A stretch of DNA of 40,738 nucleotides. Source: Actinomadura kijaniata NBRC 14229. GTDB lineage: Bacteria; Actinomycetota; Actinomycetes; Streptosporangiales; Streptosporangiaceae. How positions within the stretch are numbered: position 1 is the stretch's first letter; each line of letters begins with the position of its first letter. The position numbers and the translations under genes were made by a program. Location: the NCBI RefSeq assembly GCF_001552175.1, contig NZ_BCQR01000114.1, forward strand, positions 1 through 40,738. The letters are read 5' to 3'. This document shows, one piece after another, positions 34,113 to 40,738 of this stretch. The notes beneath the pieces are model-generated. The model was not told where the DNA came from. It did no database searches and worked only from the letters and a program-made list of their open reading frames with translations.

Positions 34113-36230
34113 TCAGGGGGTGAGGGTGCGGGTCGCGGCCCGGAGGCCGCGGTAGAGCTCGGCCTCGTACCTCCTGGCCAGCGCCGGGTCGCCGAACTGG
34201 AACAGCGCGTCGTTCAGGGCGGGCAGCCGCTGCGTGGCGTACCCGGTGTCGATGCCGGGCGCGTACATCTGGTGCCGGTACCAGGGCCTCCGGGGCAGCC
34301 CGGCGGCGGTCAGCAGGTCCCGCTCCGTCTGCATGATCTTGTCGTTGAGGCGGCGGAACGCGGCGGTGTCCCCGGCCTTCAGCGCGGCGTCGGCACGGGC
34401 CTGCAACGCCTCGGCGGCCCGCTGCCACGCCCGCGCCTGCCGCACGTCGCGCGACACGTCCACCACGACCCGGCCGTACTTCTTCCGCTGCGCGGCGGTG
34501 AAGTCGTTCAGGTACGTCACGGTCTCGGCCGCGTACGACTGGTAGCGCAGCGGCGCGACGTCGGCGTTGGCCAGCCGCAGCGCCGCGATGCCGACCAGCC
34601 GCGACATGGCCGCGTGGTACTCGAACGTCGGGTCGCCGAAGCGCGAGGTCCAGTGGAAGTCGTCGCAGGCGCAGTGGTAGCCGCCCGCGGTGCCGGGGCT
34701 GGAGGAGCCCAGGTCCATCGCCGGGACGCCGTACCGCTGGAAGAACGCCTGGAAGTCCGAGCCGCCGCCGATGCGGCTGATCGGGGTCGTCCCCCGGTTC
34801 TTGCGCTTCCAGTCGTCGTAGGCCGTTCCGGTGGTGCCGGGCCAGCGGACCTCCCTGGTCACGTCGGTGACGAACCGGTCGAGGGCGGGGGTGGCCTGCG
34901 CGCCGAAGTCCGAGCCGCCCGCGCCGTCCATGTTGATGTAGGCGACGGCGTTGCGGAGGAGCCGGTCGCGGTCCTCGGCGTACTCGCTGGAGCCGTAGAG
35001 GCCGTACTCCTCGCCGTCCCAGGTGGCCAGCACGATCGACCGCCGGGGCTTCCAGCCCTTCTTCAGCAGCGCGCCGAGGCCGCGGCCGATCTGCAGGATG
35101 TTCTCGGTGCCCGACAGGTTGTCGACGCTGCCGTAGGTCCAGGAGTCGTGGTGGGCGCCGACGATGACCTCCTGGTCGGGGCGTTCGGCGCCGGGGACAC
35201 GGACGATGACGTTCCAGATGGGACGGACCCGGTAGTCGTTCCTCAGGTCCAGGTGGACGCGCGTGCCGCCGGGCCCGAACCGGTACGGGAGCTTGAGCCC
35301 GCCCTGCCACTCCCTGGGCGCCTGCGCGCCCTTGAGGGAGCGCAGCAGCGGCTCGGCGGCCCCGTAGGAGATCGGCGCGGTGGGCACCAGGCCCCGGAGC
35401 ATCACCGACTGCTCGGGCCTGATCCGCCGGGCGTCCCGGGTGGCGGGCCAGCCGGGCGTGAGCGGGTCGCCGGCCGCGTACATGATCTGCGCGACGCTGC
35501 CGCGCTGGATGCCGTCGGCGGCGCGCCACGGCCCCTCCGGGTACACCTTGCCCCGGGTGAACCCGTCGTCGGCGGGATCGGAGTAGATCAGCACGCCCCG
35601 CGCGCCGCGCCGGGCGGCCTCGCGCGGCTTGACGCCGCGGAACACCGCGCCGTACCGGGCCAGCACGATCTTGCCCTTGACGGAGATCCCGCTCTTCTCC
35701 AGCAGCGCGAAGTCCTCGGGGCGCCCGTAGTTGGCGTAGACGACCTCGCCCTCGACGCGGCCGTCGGGCGACATTCCGTTGTGGCCGGGGATGACGTGCT
35801 GGAAGTCCTTCTGCCAGGGGCGCCGCCGTTCCTTGACCGGCAGGTCCACCCGCCTCGGCGCGGTCATCTCGACCTTGATGCGCCTCGGCTGCGACAGGTA
35901 CGTGTAGTAGGTCCTCACCTCGGGCTTGAGGCCGTAGGAGCGCAGCTCGCGCACGATGCGGTCGACGCGCCGCCGGTCGCCGGTGGTGGCGGCCAGGCCG
36001 GGTTCGGAGGCCAGTTCCCGGTCCAGGGCGCGTGCCTTGGACGCGGTCGGGACGGCGCCGAACGCCTTCTCCAGCTTCCGTTGCAGCGTGGCGTTGCGCG
36101 GCGTGAACCCGGCGATGGGAGCGTTGTCGGTGGCGGGGGCCGCGGCCGCCGGGGGCGCGGCGACCAGCGTGGCGGCGGTGGCGAAGCCCGTGGCCAGTGT
36201 CAGGAATCGGGAGCGGAACACCAGCGACAC
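34113..36230 (-). CDS. Secreted M28-family peptidase, glutamate carboxypeptidase II-like
   Basis: Exported zinc exopeptidase of 705 residues with the three-domain layout of GCPII/transferrin-receptor proteins. A signal peptide ends near AAAAP (residue 32). A protease-associated (PA) domain lies at about 155-270 (GKIVLARYG, GARGVLIYSDPADDGF). The M28 catalytic part has zinc ligands His360 (GAHHDSW), Asp370 (SVDNLSG), Glu407/408 (TWDGEEYG), Asp435 (YINMDG) and the His of GGYHCACDDFHW. A helical dimerisation domain (about 600-705) follows. All ligands are present. A likely role is trimming acidic or C-terminal residues from extracellular peptides. A GTG at 36230 is used; a second GTG at 36221 has better spacing from GAGAGG. 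It diverges from the helicase gene. Confidence 0.9.
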   Translation of the reverse strand: MSLVFRSRFLTLATGFATAATLVAAPPAAAAPATDNAPIAGFTPRNATLQRKLEKAFGAVPTASKARALDRELASEPGLAATTGDRRRVDRIVRELRSYGLKPEVRTYYTYLSQPRRIKVEMTAPRRVDLPVKERRRPWQKDFQHVIPGHNGMSPDGRVEGEVVYANYGRPEDFALLEKSGISVKGKIVLARYGAVFRGVKPREAARRGARGVLIYSDPADDGFTRGKVYPEGPWRAADGIQRGSVAQIMYAAGDPLTPGWPATRDARRIRPEQSVMLRGLVPTAPISYGAAEPLLRSLKGAQAPREWQGGLKLPYRFGPGGTRVHLDLRNDYRVRPIWNVIVRVPGAERPDQEVIVGAHHDSWTYGSVDNLSGTENILQIGRGLGALLKKGWKPRRSIVLATWDGEEYGLYGSSEYAEDRDRLLRNAVAYINMDGAGGSDFGAQATPALDRFVTDVTREVRWPGTTGTAYDDWKRKNRGTTPISRIGGGSDFQAFFQRYGVPAMDLGSSSPGTAGGYHCACDDFHWTSRFGDPTFEYHAAMSRLVGIAALRLANADVAPLRYQSYAAETVTYLNDFTAAQRKKYGRVVVDVSRDVRQARAWQRAAEALQARADAALKAGDTAAFRRLNDKIMQTERDLLTAAGLPRRPWYRHQMYAPGIDTGYATQRLPALNDALFQFGDPALARRYEAELYRGLRAATRTLTP

Positions 36231-36371
36231 CTCTCGGTACTCGCGGTACGGATGGGCCTCCCGGAACGTACGCCGCGATCACCGCGAGATCTAGATCATC
36301 TGCCGGATGCGGCCACCGGCCCGTCCGGGCGCGGTTACCGGAGTGTCGGTGGGGTCGGGCATCCTGGGCAC

Positions 36372-38606
36372 GTGACGAGCGCGGCGCCTGACCCTCCCCG
36401 GCCGGTGGTGCTGGAGGCGGTCCTGGAGAGGATCACCTACGCCAACGAGGACACCGGCTACACCGTCGCGCGCGTGGCCACCGACCGCACCGGCCCGGCC
36501 GGCGACCTGCTGACGGTGGTGGGCGCGCTGCTGGGCGCGCAGGTGGGGGAGAGCCTGCGGCTGACCGGCCGGTGGCGGTCGCACCCCCGCTACGGCAAGC
36601 AGTTCGAGGTGGACTCCTACAGCACCGTGCTGCCCGCGACCGTGCAGGGCCTGCGGCGGTACCTGGGCTCCGGGATGATCAAGGGGATCGGGCCGGTGAT
36701 GGCCGACCGGATGGTCGAGCACTTCGGCACCGACATCCTGCGGGTCATCGAGGAGGAGCCCGAGCGCCTCAACGAGGTGCGCGGCCTCGGCCGCAAGCGC
36801 GTCAAGCGCATCGCCGACGCCTGGGAGGAGCAGAAGGCCATCAAGGAGGTGATGGTCTTCCTGCAGGGCGTCGGGGTCTCCACCTCCCTGGCGGTGCGGA
36901 TCTACAAGCAGTACGGCGACGCCTCGATCGACACCGTCCGGCGCGAGCCGTACAAACTGGCCTCCGACGTGTGGGGCATCGGCTTCAAGACCGCCGACAC
37001 CATCGCCCAGGCGGTCGGCATCCCGCACGACAGCCCCGAGCGGATCAAGGCCGGGCTCCAGTACACCCTGTCGGAGGGCGCCGACAACGGCCACTGCTTC
37101 ATGCCCGAGCCGAACCTGGTCACGGCGGCGGAGAAGATCCTCGGCGTGCCGCGCGAGCTGATCGGCCCCGCCCTGGACGAGCTGGTCGCCGAGGAGGGCG
37201 TGGTCCGCGAGCGCATCCCCGGCGCGGGCGAGGACGCCGCCGACATCCCGGCGGTGTACCTGGTGCCGTTCCACCGCGCCGAACGCTCCCTGGCGCGCGG
37301 CCTGCGCGAGCTGCTGGAGGCCGGGCACGACCGGCTCAAGGCGTTCGCCGACGTCGACTGGGACCGGGCGCTCGGCTGGCTGCGGCAGCGCACCGGCGTG
37401 GAGCTGGCCCCCGAGCAGGAGCAGGCCGTGCGGCTCGCGCTCACCTCCCGGGTCGCGGTCCTGACCGGCGGCCCCGGCTGCGGCAAGAGCTTCACCGTCC
37501 GGTCCATCGTGGAGCTGGCCGCCGCGAAGAACGCCAAGATCGTGCTGGTGGCGCCGACCGGCCGCGCCGCCAAGCGGCTGGCCGAGCTGACCGGCCACGA
37601 GGCGTCCACCGTGCACCGCCTGCTCCAGCTCCAGCCCGGCGGCGACGCCCGCTACGACCAGGACGAGCCGCTGGACGCCGACCTGGTCGTGGTGGACGAG
37701 AGCTCCATGGTCGACCTGATCCTGGCCAACAAGCTGGTCAAGGCCGTCCCGCGCGGCGCGCACCTGCTGCTGGTCGGCGACGTGGACCAGCTGCCGTCGG
37801 TCGGCGCGGGCGAGGTGCTGGCCGACCTGCTGAACGCCGAGGTCATCCCGCGCGTCCGGCTCACGAGGATCTTCCGGCAGGCCCAGCGGTCCGGGATCGT
37901 CGTCAACGCCCACCGCGTCAACAGCGGCGAGCACCCGCACACCCACGGCTACCCCGACTTCTTCCTGTTCCCCTGCGACGAGCCCGAGGAGACCGCCACC
38001 CTCACCGTGGACGTCGTCGCCCACCGCATCCCCCGCAAGTTCGGCCTGGACGCGCGCCGCGACGTGCAGGTCCTCACGCCGATGCACCGGGGCGCGGCCG
38101 GGGCGGGCACGCTGAACCAGATGCTCCAGGACGCGCTGACCCCGCACGACGAGAGGAAGCCCGAACGCCGCTACGGCGGGCGCGTCTTCCGGGTCGGCGA
38201 CAAGGTCACCCAGCTCCGCAACAACTACGACAAGGGCGAGGCCGGGGTGTTCAACGGCACCGTCGGCGTCGTCACCGCCGTCTCCCTGGAGGAGCACACC
38301 CTCACGGTCCGCACCGACGAGGACGAGGACATCGACTACGCCTTCGACGAGCTGGACGAGCTCGCCCACGCCTACGCCATCACGATCCACCGCTCGCAGG
38401 GCAGCGAGTACCCGGCGGTGGTGCTGCCGCTGACGACCAGCTCCTGGATGATGTTGCAGCGCAACCTGCTCTACACCGGCATCACCCGCGCCAAGAAGCT
38501 GGTCGTCCTGGTCGGCTCCCGCCGCGCGCTGGCCGCCGCCGTCCGCACGACGGGCCAGGGCCGCCGCCACACGGCCCTCGCCCACCGCCTCAGCTCAGGA
38601 GACTGA
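36372..38606 (+). CDS. recD2: RecD2-like 5'-3' DNA helicase
   Basis: Superfamily 1B helicase of 744 residues, the type found in bacteria without relying on RecBC. The N-terminal part has an OB-like start (VLERITYANEDTGYTVARV) and helix-hairpin-helix segments (GIGPVMADRMVEHFG, EVRGLGRKRVKRI). Walker A is GGPGCGKS (366-373), followed by VLVAPTGRAAKRL, Walker B VVVDESSMVD (439-448), GDVDQLPSVG, LTRIFRQAQRS, and the late motifs AYAITIHRSQGSEYPAVVLPL and LLYTGITRAKKLVVLVG. It probably acts in DNA repair and replication-fork processing. The GTG at 36372 is the first start upstream of the conserved block. Its last 12 bases overlap the converging MBL-fold gene. Confidence 0.9.
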   Translation: MTSAAPDPPRPVVLEAVLERITYANEDTGYTVARVATDRTGPAGDLLTVVGALLGAQVGESLRLTGRWRSHPRYGKQFEVDSYSTVLPATVQGLRRYLGSGMIKGIGPVMADRMVEHFGTDILRVIEEEPERLNEVRGLGRKRVKRIADAWEEQKAIKEVMVFLQGVGVSTSLAVRIYKQYGDASIDTVRREPYKLASDVWGIGFKTADTIAQAVGIPHDSPERIKAGLQYTLSEGADNGHCFMPEPNLVTAAEKILGVPRELIGPALDELVAEEGVVRERIPGAGEDAADIPAVYLVPFHRAERSLARGLRELLEAGHDRLKAFADVDWDRALGWLRQRTGVELAPEQEQAVRLALTSRVAVLTGGPGCGKSFTVRSIVELAAAKNAKIVLVAPTGRAAKRLAELTGHEASTVHRLLQLQPGGDARYDQDEPLDADLVVVDESSMVDLILANKLVKAVPRGAHLLLVGDVDQLPSVGAGEVLADLLNAEVIPRVRLTRIFRQAQRSGIVVNAHRVNSGEHPHTHGYPDFFLFPCDEPEETATLTVDVVAHRIPRKFGLDARRDVQVLTPMHRGAAGAGTLNQMLQDALTPHDERKPERRYGGRVFRVGDKVTQLRNNYDKGEAGVFNGTVGVVTAVSLEEHTLTVRTDEDEDIDYAFDELDELAHAYAITIHRSQGSEYPAVVLPLTTSSWMMLQRNLLYTGITRAKKLVVLVGSRRALAAAVRTTGQGRRHTALAHRLSSGD

Positions 38607-38609
38607 GCT
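38592..38609. terminator. Hairpin holding both stop codons of overlapping genes
   Basis: AGCTCAG (38592-38598) and CTGAGCT (38603-38609) pair around GAGA. The helicase TGA (38604-38606) is in the right arm and the MBL-fold gene's stop (38595-38597) in the left. Given the 12-bp convergent overlap, this is the only place for a shared terminator. Confidence 0.55.
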
Positions 38610-39377
38610 CAGGCGGCCGAACTCCCACGGGTCGTGGGCGCTGAACACCTCGACCTCGTCGCCGCGCGTGCGCGCCAGTTCGCGGAGGCGCGCGACGTTG
38701 TCCAGGCGCAGGGCGCGGTCGGTCTCGCCGCCGTCCTGGACGAGCTGCATCAGCGGGTGCGTCACCGGCTCGGGCCGGTCGATCTCGCCGTGGTAGAAGT
38801 ACGTGTCGCCCGCGTGCAGCAGCCAGCGGTCCCCGGCGTTCACCGCGACCCCGGCGTGGCCGGGCGTGTGGCCGCCGAGCGGGAACACCACGATCTCCGG
38901 CGGCAGCCCCGGCAGGGGCCGTGCGCCCGCGAACCCGAACCACTCGTCGCCGCCGTCGCCGTAGGTGCTCCAGCGCGGCCCGTGGGCGAGCTGCGCGTCG
39001 TCCGGGTCGAGCGTCGCGTGCTCGGTCCGGTGCAGGTGGACGGTCGCCTCCGGGAAGTCCGACAGGCCGCCCATGTGGTCGTTGTGGGCGTGGGTGAGGA
39101 TGATGTGCCGCACGTCGGAGGGGGAGTGGCCGAGCCGCCGGACCTGCCGCAGCGCGGTCTCGGCGGGGTCCAGCACGGGACCGGCGTAGGTGACCCAGTC
39201 GGCGCCGAGGCGCTCGCCGGGGCGGGCGATGTCGTGGGTGCCGAGGCCGGAGTCGACCAGTGCCAGCCCGGCGTCGGTCTCGATCAGCAGGCAGTGGCAG
39301 ACGACGTGCCGGGCGTCGCCGCCCTCCACCCGTTCGATCGTCGTCAGTGAGCCGCAGTTGAGGTGATGGATGCGCAT
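38595..39377 (-). CDS. Metallo-beta-lactamase-fold hydrolase, AHL-lactonase-like
   Basis: A 260-residue cytoplasmic zinc hydrolase. The metal site is THAHNDHMGG (His96, His98, Asp100, His101), followed by GGHTPGHAGV and LLHAGDTYFYHG, with a last His in FSAHDPWEF. The arrangement and length recall the AiiA-type lactonase branch of the superfamily; lactone or ester substrates are possible, and quorum quenching is only a guess. The ATG at 39377 gives the conserved MRIHHLNCGS start. An upstream in-frame start at 39413 is rejected because it would place the palindromic operator at 39387-39400 inside the coding sequence. It follows the tetR gene in the same direction after 71 bp. Confidence 0.85.
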   Translation of the reverse strand: MRIHHLNCGSLTTIERVEGGDARHVVCHCLLIETDAGLALVDSGLGTHDIARPGERLGADWVTYAGPVLDPAETALRQVRRLGHSPSDVRHIILTHAHNDHMGGLSDFPEATVHLHRTEHATLDPDDAQLAHGPRWSTYGDGGDEWFGFAGARPLPGLPPEIVVFPLGGHTPGHAGVAVNAGDRWLLHAGDTYFYHGEIDRPEPVTHPLMQLVQDGGETDRALRLDNVARLRELARTRGDEVEVFSAHDPWEFGRLSSVS

Positions 39378-39386
39378 GATGTGAAA

Positions 39387-39400
39387 GTAGACTGGTCTAC
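39387..39400. promoter_or_regulatory. Palindromic operator upstream of the MBL-fold gene
   Basis: GTAGAC and GTCTAC form an inverted repeat with a 2-base centre, ten bases before the ATG at 39377. On the minus strand a TTGTCA (-35-like, about 39407-39412) lies 16-17 bases before TCTACT at its inner edge, so a bound protein would cover the -10 region. The form fits TetR-family operators. It is not the same sequence as the pair upstream of the tetR gene. Confidence 0.5.
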
Positions 39401-39433
39401 ATATTTTTGACAAGCCGGTGACGTCCCGGGGTC

Positions 39434-39452
39434 CTGACCGGGGAGCGGTCAG
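39434..39452. terminator. Hairpin over the tetR stop codon
   Basis: CTGACCG (39434-39440) pairs with CGGTCAG (39446-39452) around GGGAG. The stop of the tetR gene (39449-39451) is inside the stem. It may attenuate read-through into the MBL-fold gene. Confidence 0.45.
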
Positions 39453-40018
39453 CGGGCGGCGTAGCGCTCGATCGCGTCGAGGAAGATCTCCTCGGCCAGG
39501 GCGTGGACCCGGTCGATCTCCTCGGGGGTGGCGGTGAAGCGCCCGCCCGCCTCGGAGGCGGCCAGGCCCATGCCGACGGTGTCCAGCAGCCGTTGCAGCG
39601 GCGGGACGACCTCCTCGGGGACGCCCGCCGCGCGCAGCATGTCCTGCACCGCGTCGCGGGGGCGGCGCGCCTCGGGGCCGACGGTCGGGCGGGTGAACAG
39701 CAGCGGGAACAGCGCGGGGTGGCGGCGCGCGACCTGCCGGACGCCCGCGGCGAACGCGCGCATCCGGTCCTGCCAGGGCAGGTCCGGGTCGTCCTCGGGC
39801 ATCTCGCGCATCAGCCGCTCGACCAGGCCGTCCAGCAGCCCGTCCTTGTCGCCGACGTAGCGGTAGAGCGCCATCGGGGTCACGCCGAGGCGGGAGGCGA
39901 CGGCGCGGACGCCGACGGCGGACAGGCCGCGCTCCTCGGCGAGGTCGAGGGCGGCGTCGAGCACCTCGTCGCGGGTCAGGCCGCGGGTGCCCCGGCCGCG
40001 CGGGGCGGGGGTGGTCAC
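39449..40018 (-). CDS. TetR-family transcriptional regulator
   Basis: A 189-residue one-component repressor. The N-terminal DNA-binding domain is complete (LTRDEVLDAALDLAEERGLSAVGVRAVASRLGVTPMALYRYVGDKDGLLDGLVE, about 14-68). The C-terminal ligand domain is all-helical and resembles the group that controls drug-efflux genes. The GTG at 40018 gives the usual short N-terminal arm (TTPAPRGRGTRG). It diverges from a DHA2-type efflux gene, and tandem palindromes in the 60-bp space between them sit over both promoters. Repression of the pump and of itself, relieved by a pump substrate, is the standard arrangement and is inferred here. The ligand is unknown. Confidence 0.92.
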   Translation of the reverse strand: MTTPAPRGRGTRGLTRDEVLDAALDLAEERGLSAVGVRAVASRLGVTPMALYRYVGDKDGLLDGLVERLMREMPEDDPDLPWQDRMRAFAAGVRQVARRHPALFPLLFTRPTVGPEARRPRDAVQDMLRAAGVPEEVVPPLQRLLDTVGMGLAASEAGGRFTATPEEIDRVHALAEEIFLDAIERYAAR

Positions 40019-40038
40019 CCGTCCAGCCTACCGCTTAA

Positions 40039-40064
40039 TATACGACGTATATATACGCTGTATA
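40039..40064. promoter_or_regulatory. Tandem TetR operators between the regulator and the efflux gene
   Basis: Two adjacent 13-bp palindromes, TATACGACGTATA (40039-40051) and TATACGCTGTATA (40052-40064). Together they form one larger pseudo-symmetric element with GTATATATAC at its centre. It is an AT-rich island in GC-rich DNA, 20 bp from the regulator's GTG and 14 bp from the pump's ATG, so it overlaps both promoters. Confidence 0.8.
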
Positions 40065-40078
40065 CCAAGTGAGGTCCC

Positions 40079-40738
40079 ATGTCCCCCCGGTGGACCCTGG
40101 CGGTCGTCACCGTCACCGGCTACCTGCTCGTCCTCGACCTGATCGGCGTGAACGTCGCCCTGCCCGCCCTGCGCCGCGACCTGGACGCCGGGCTGGCGGA
40201 GGCCCAGTGGGCCGTGGACGCCTACGCCCTGACGCTGGCGGTCCTGCTGCTGCCCGCCGGGGCCCTGGCCGACCGGTTCGGCCGCCGCCGCTTCCTGCTG
40301 GCCGGTCTGACGGTCTTCACCGCCGCCTCGCTGGCCTGCGCCCTGGCGCCCTCCGCGCCGGTGCTGGACGCGTTGCGCGCGGTCCAGGGCGCGGGCGCGG
40401 CCCTGCTCTACGGGACCGCGTCGCCGCTGCTGGCCGCGCTCCACCCGCCCGGACCCGAACGCAACCGCGCCCTGGCCGTCCTCGCGGCGGCGGCCGGGGC
40501 GGCGAGCGTGACCGGGCCGCTGGTCGGCGGCGTGCTCACCGAGGCGTTCGGCTGGCGGGCGCTGTTCCTGCTGAACGTCCCGGTCGGGCTGGCCGCGCTC
40601 GCCGTCGCGGCCCGCGCGGTGCGCGAGTCGCGCGACCCGGACCCGCGCCCGCTGGACCCCGGCGGCACCGGCCTGCTGGCCGCCGGGCTGGGCGGGCTGC
40701 TGTGGGCGCTGATCGAGGGGCCGCGCGCCGGGTGGGGC
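40079..40738 (+). CDS. DHA2-type major facilitator drug efflux protein, truncated at the window edge
   Basis: About 220 N-terminal residues are visible before the window ends. The first helix carries VTGYLLVLDLIGVNVALPAL, followed by QWAVDAYALTLAVLLLPAGALADRFGRRR, the MFS motif A loop between helices 2 and 3. Later come GAGAALLYGTASPLLAALHP and the motif C-like segment GAASVTGPLVGGVLTEAFGWRALFLLNVPVG. These features place it in the 14-helix DHA2 group (EmrB/QacA type), proton-driven exporters of antibiotics and lipophilic drugs. GAGG lies shortly before the ATG at 40079. It is divergent from the tetR gene and directly behind tandem operators, so its expression should be induced by its substrates. 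Confidence 0.92.
   Translation, partial: MSPRWTLAVVTVTGYLLVLDLIGVNVALPALRRDLDAGLAEAQWAVDAYALTLAVLLLPAGALADRFGRRRFLLAGLTVFTAASLACALAPSAPVLDALRAVQGAGAALLYGTASPLLAALHPPGPERNRALAVLAAAAGAASVTGPLVGGVLTEAFGWRALFLLNVPVGLAALAVAARAVRESRDPDPRPLDPGGTGLLAAGLGGLLWALIEGPRAGWG

Noticed and set aside
34272..36371. Long open frame on the plus strand reading into the helicase gene
   Set aside because: It is antisense to the M28 peptidase with its complete zinc site. Only the part from 36372 is real protein.

Overview
The window is about 40.7 kb of chromosome from a very GC-rich actinomycete. Codon third positions are almost all G or C. Typical actinobacterial families are present: an ECF sigma factor with a zf-HC2 anti-sigma factor, DUF4429-SHOCT, DUF2293, a relic resembling the DUF574 methyltransferases, a large LAL-type LuxR regulator, and an eukaryotic-type Ser/Thr kinase. 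A Thermomonosporaceae/Streptosporangiales relative such as Actinomadura is my best guess, from gene content only. I saw no rRNA, tRNA, CRISPR array, transposase or integrase. I support 33 intact or edge-truncated genes plus one pseudogene.

Layout. 1-326: start of an unidentified gene running off the left edge. 385-2438 (minus): lipoprotein, ECF sigma and anti-sigma operon, with a candidate autoregulated ECF promoter at 2480-2507. 2635-7405 (plus): degenerate nucleotidyl cyclase domain protein, four-helix membrane protein with an 18-unit hexapeptide repeat, DUF4429-SHOCT protein, and CehA/McbA-like PHP metallohydrolase. 7487-15835 (minus): GMC oxidoreductase, an alpha/beta hydrolase with a cysteine at the nucleophile position, a LAL regulator and a cytochrome P450. 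16070-18932: aldo/keto reductase, small lipoprotein, methyltransferase relic and secreted glycerophosphodiesterase.

18954-25493: DUF2293 gene divergent from a ribose-type operon (LacI regulator, double-ATPase RbsA, fused permease/binding protein RbsC-RbsB, ribokinase) with tandem LacI operators. 25460-28049: DedA-family, PH-domain, LURP-one-like and Ppx/GppA proteins. 28065-34097: sensor-like Ser/Thr kinase, polysaccharide deacetylase lipoprotein, MtnA and an NAD-dependent epimerase. 34113-40738: secreted M28 peptidase, RecD2-like helicase, metallo-beta-lactamase-fold hydrolase, TetR regulator and a DHA2-type efflux pump that continues past the right edge.

The strongest candidate for an undescribed system is at 7.5-16 kb. 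A near-identical 19-bp element (one mismatch) lies upstream of both the hydrolase-GMC operon and the P450 gene. The LAL activator gene sits between them. This suggests a small regulon for oxidising and hydrolysing a lipid, sterol or terpenoid-like substrate; the substrate is unknown. Other points worth testing are the Met-rich ECF-linked lipoprotein, the in-frame minisatellite, the RbsC-RbsB fusion, and hairpins built over stop codons at several gene ends.
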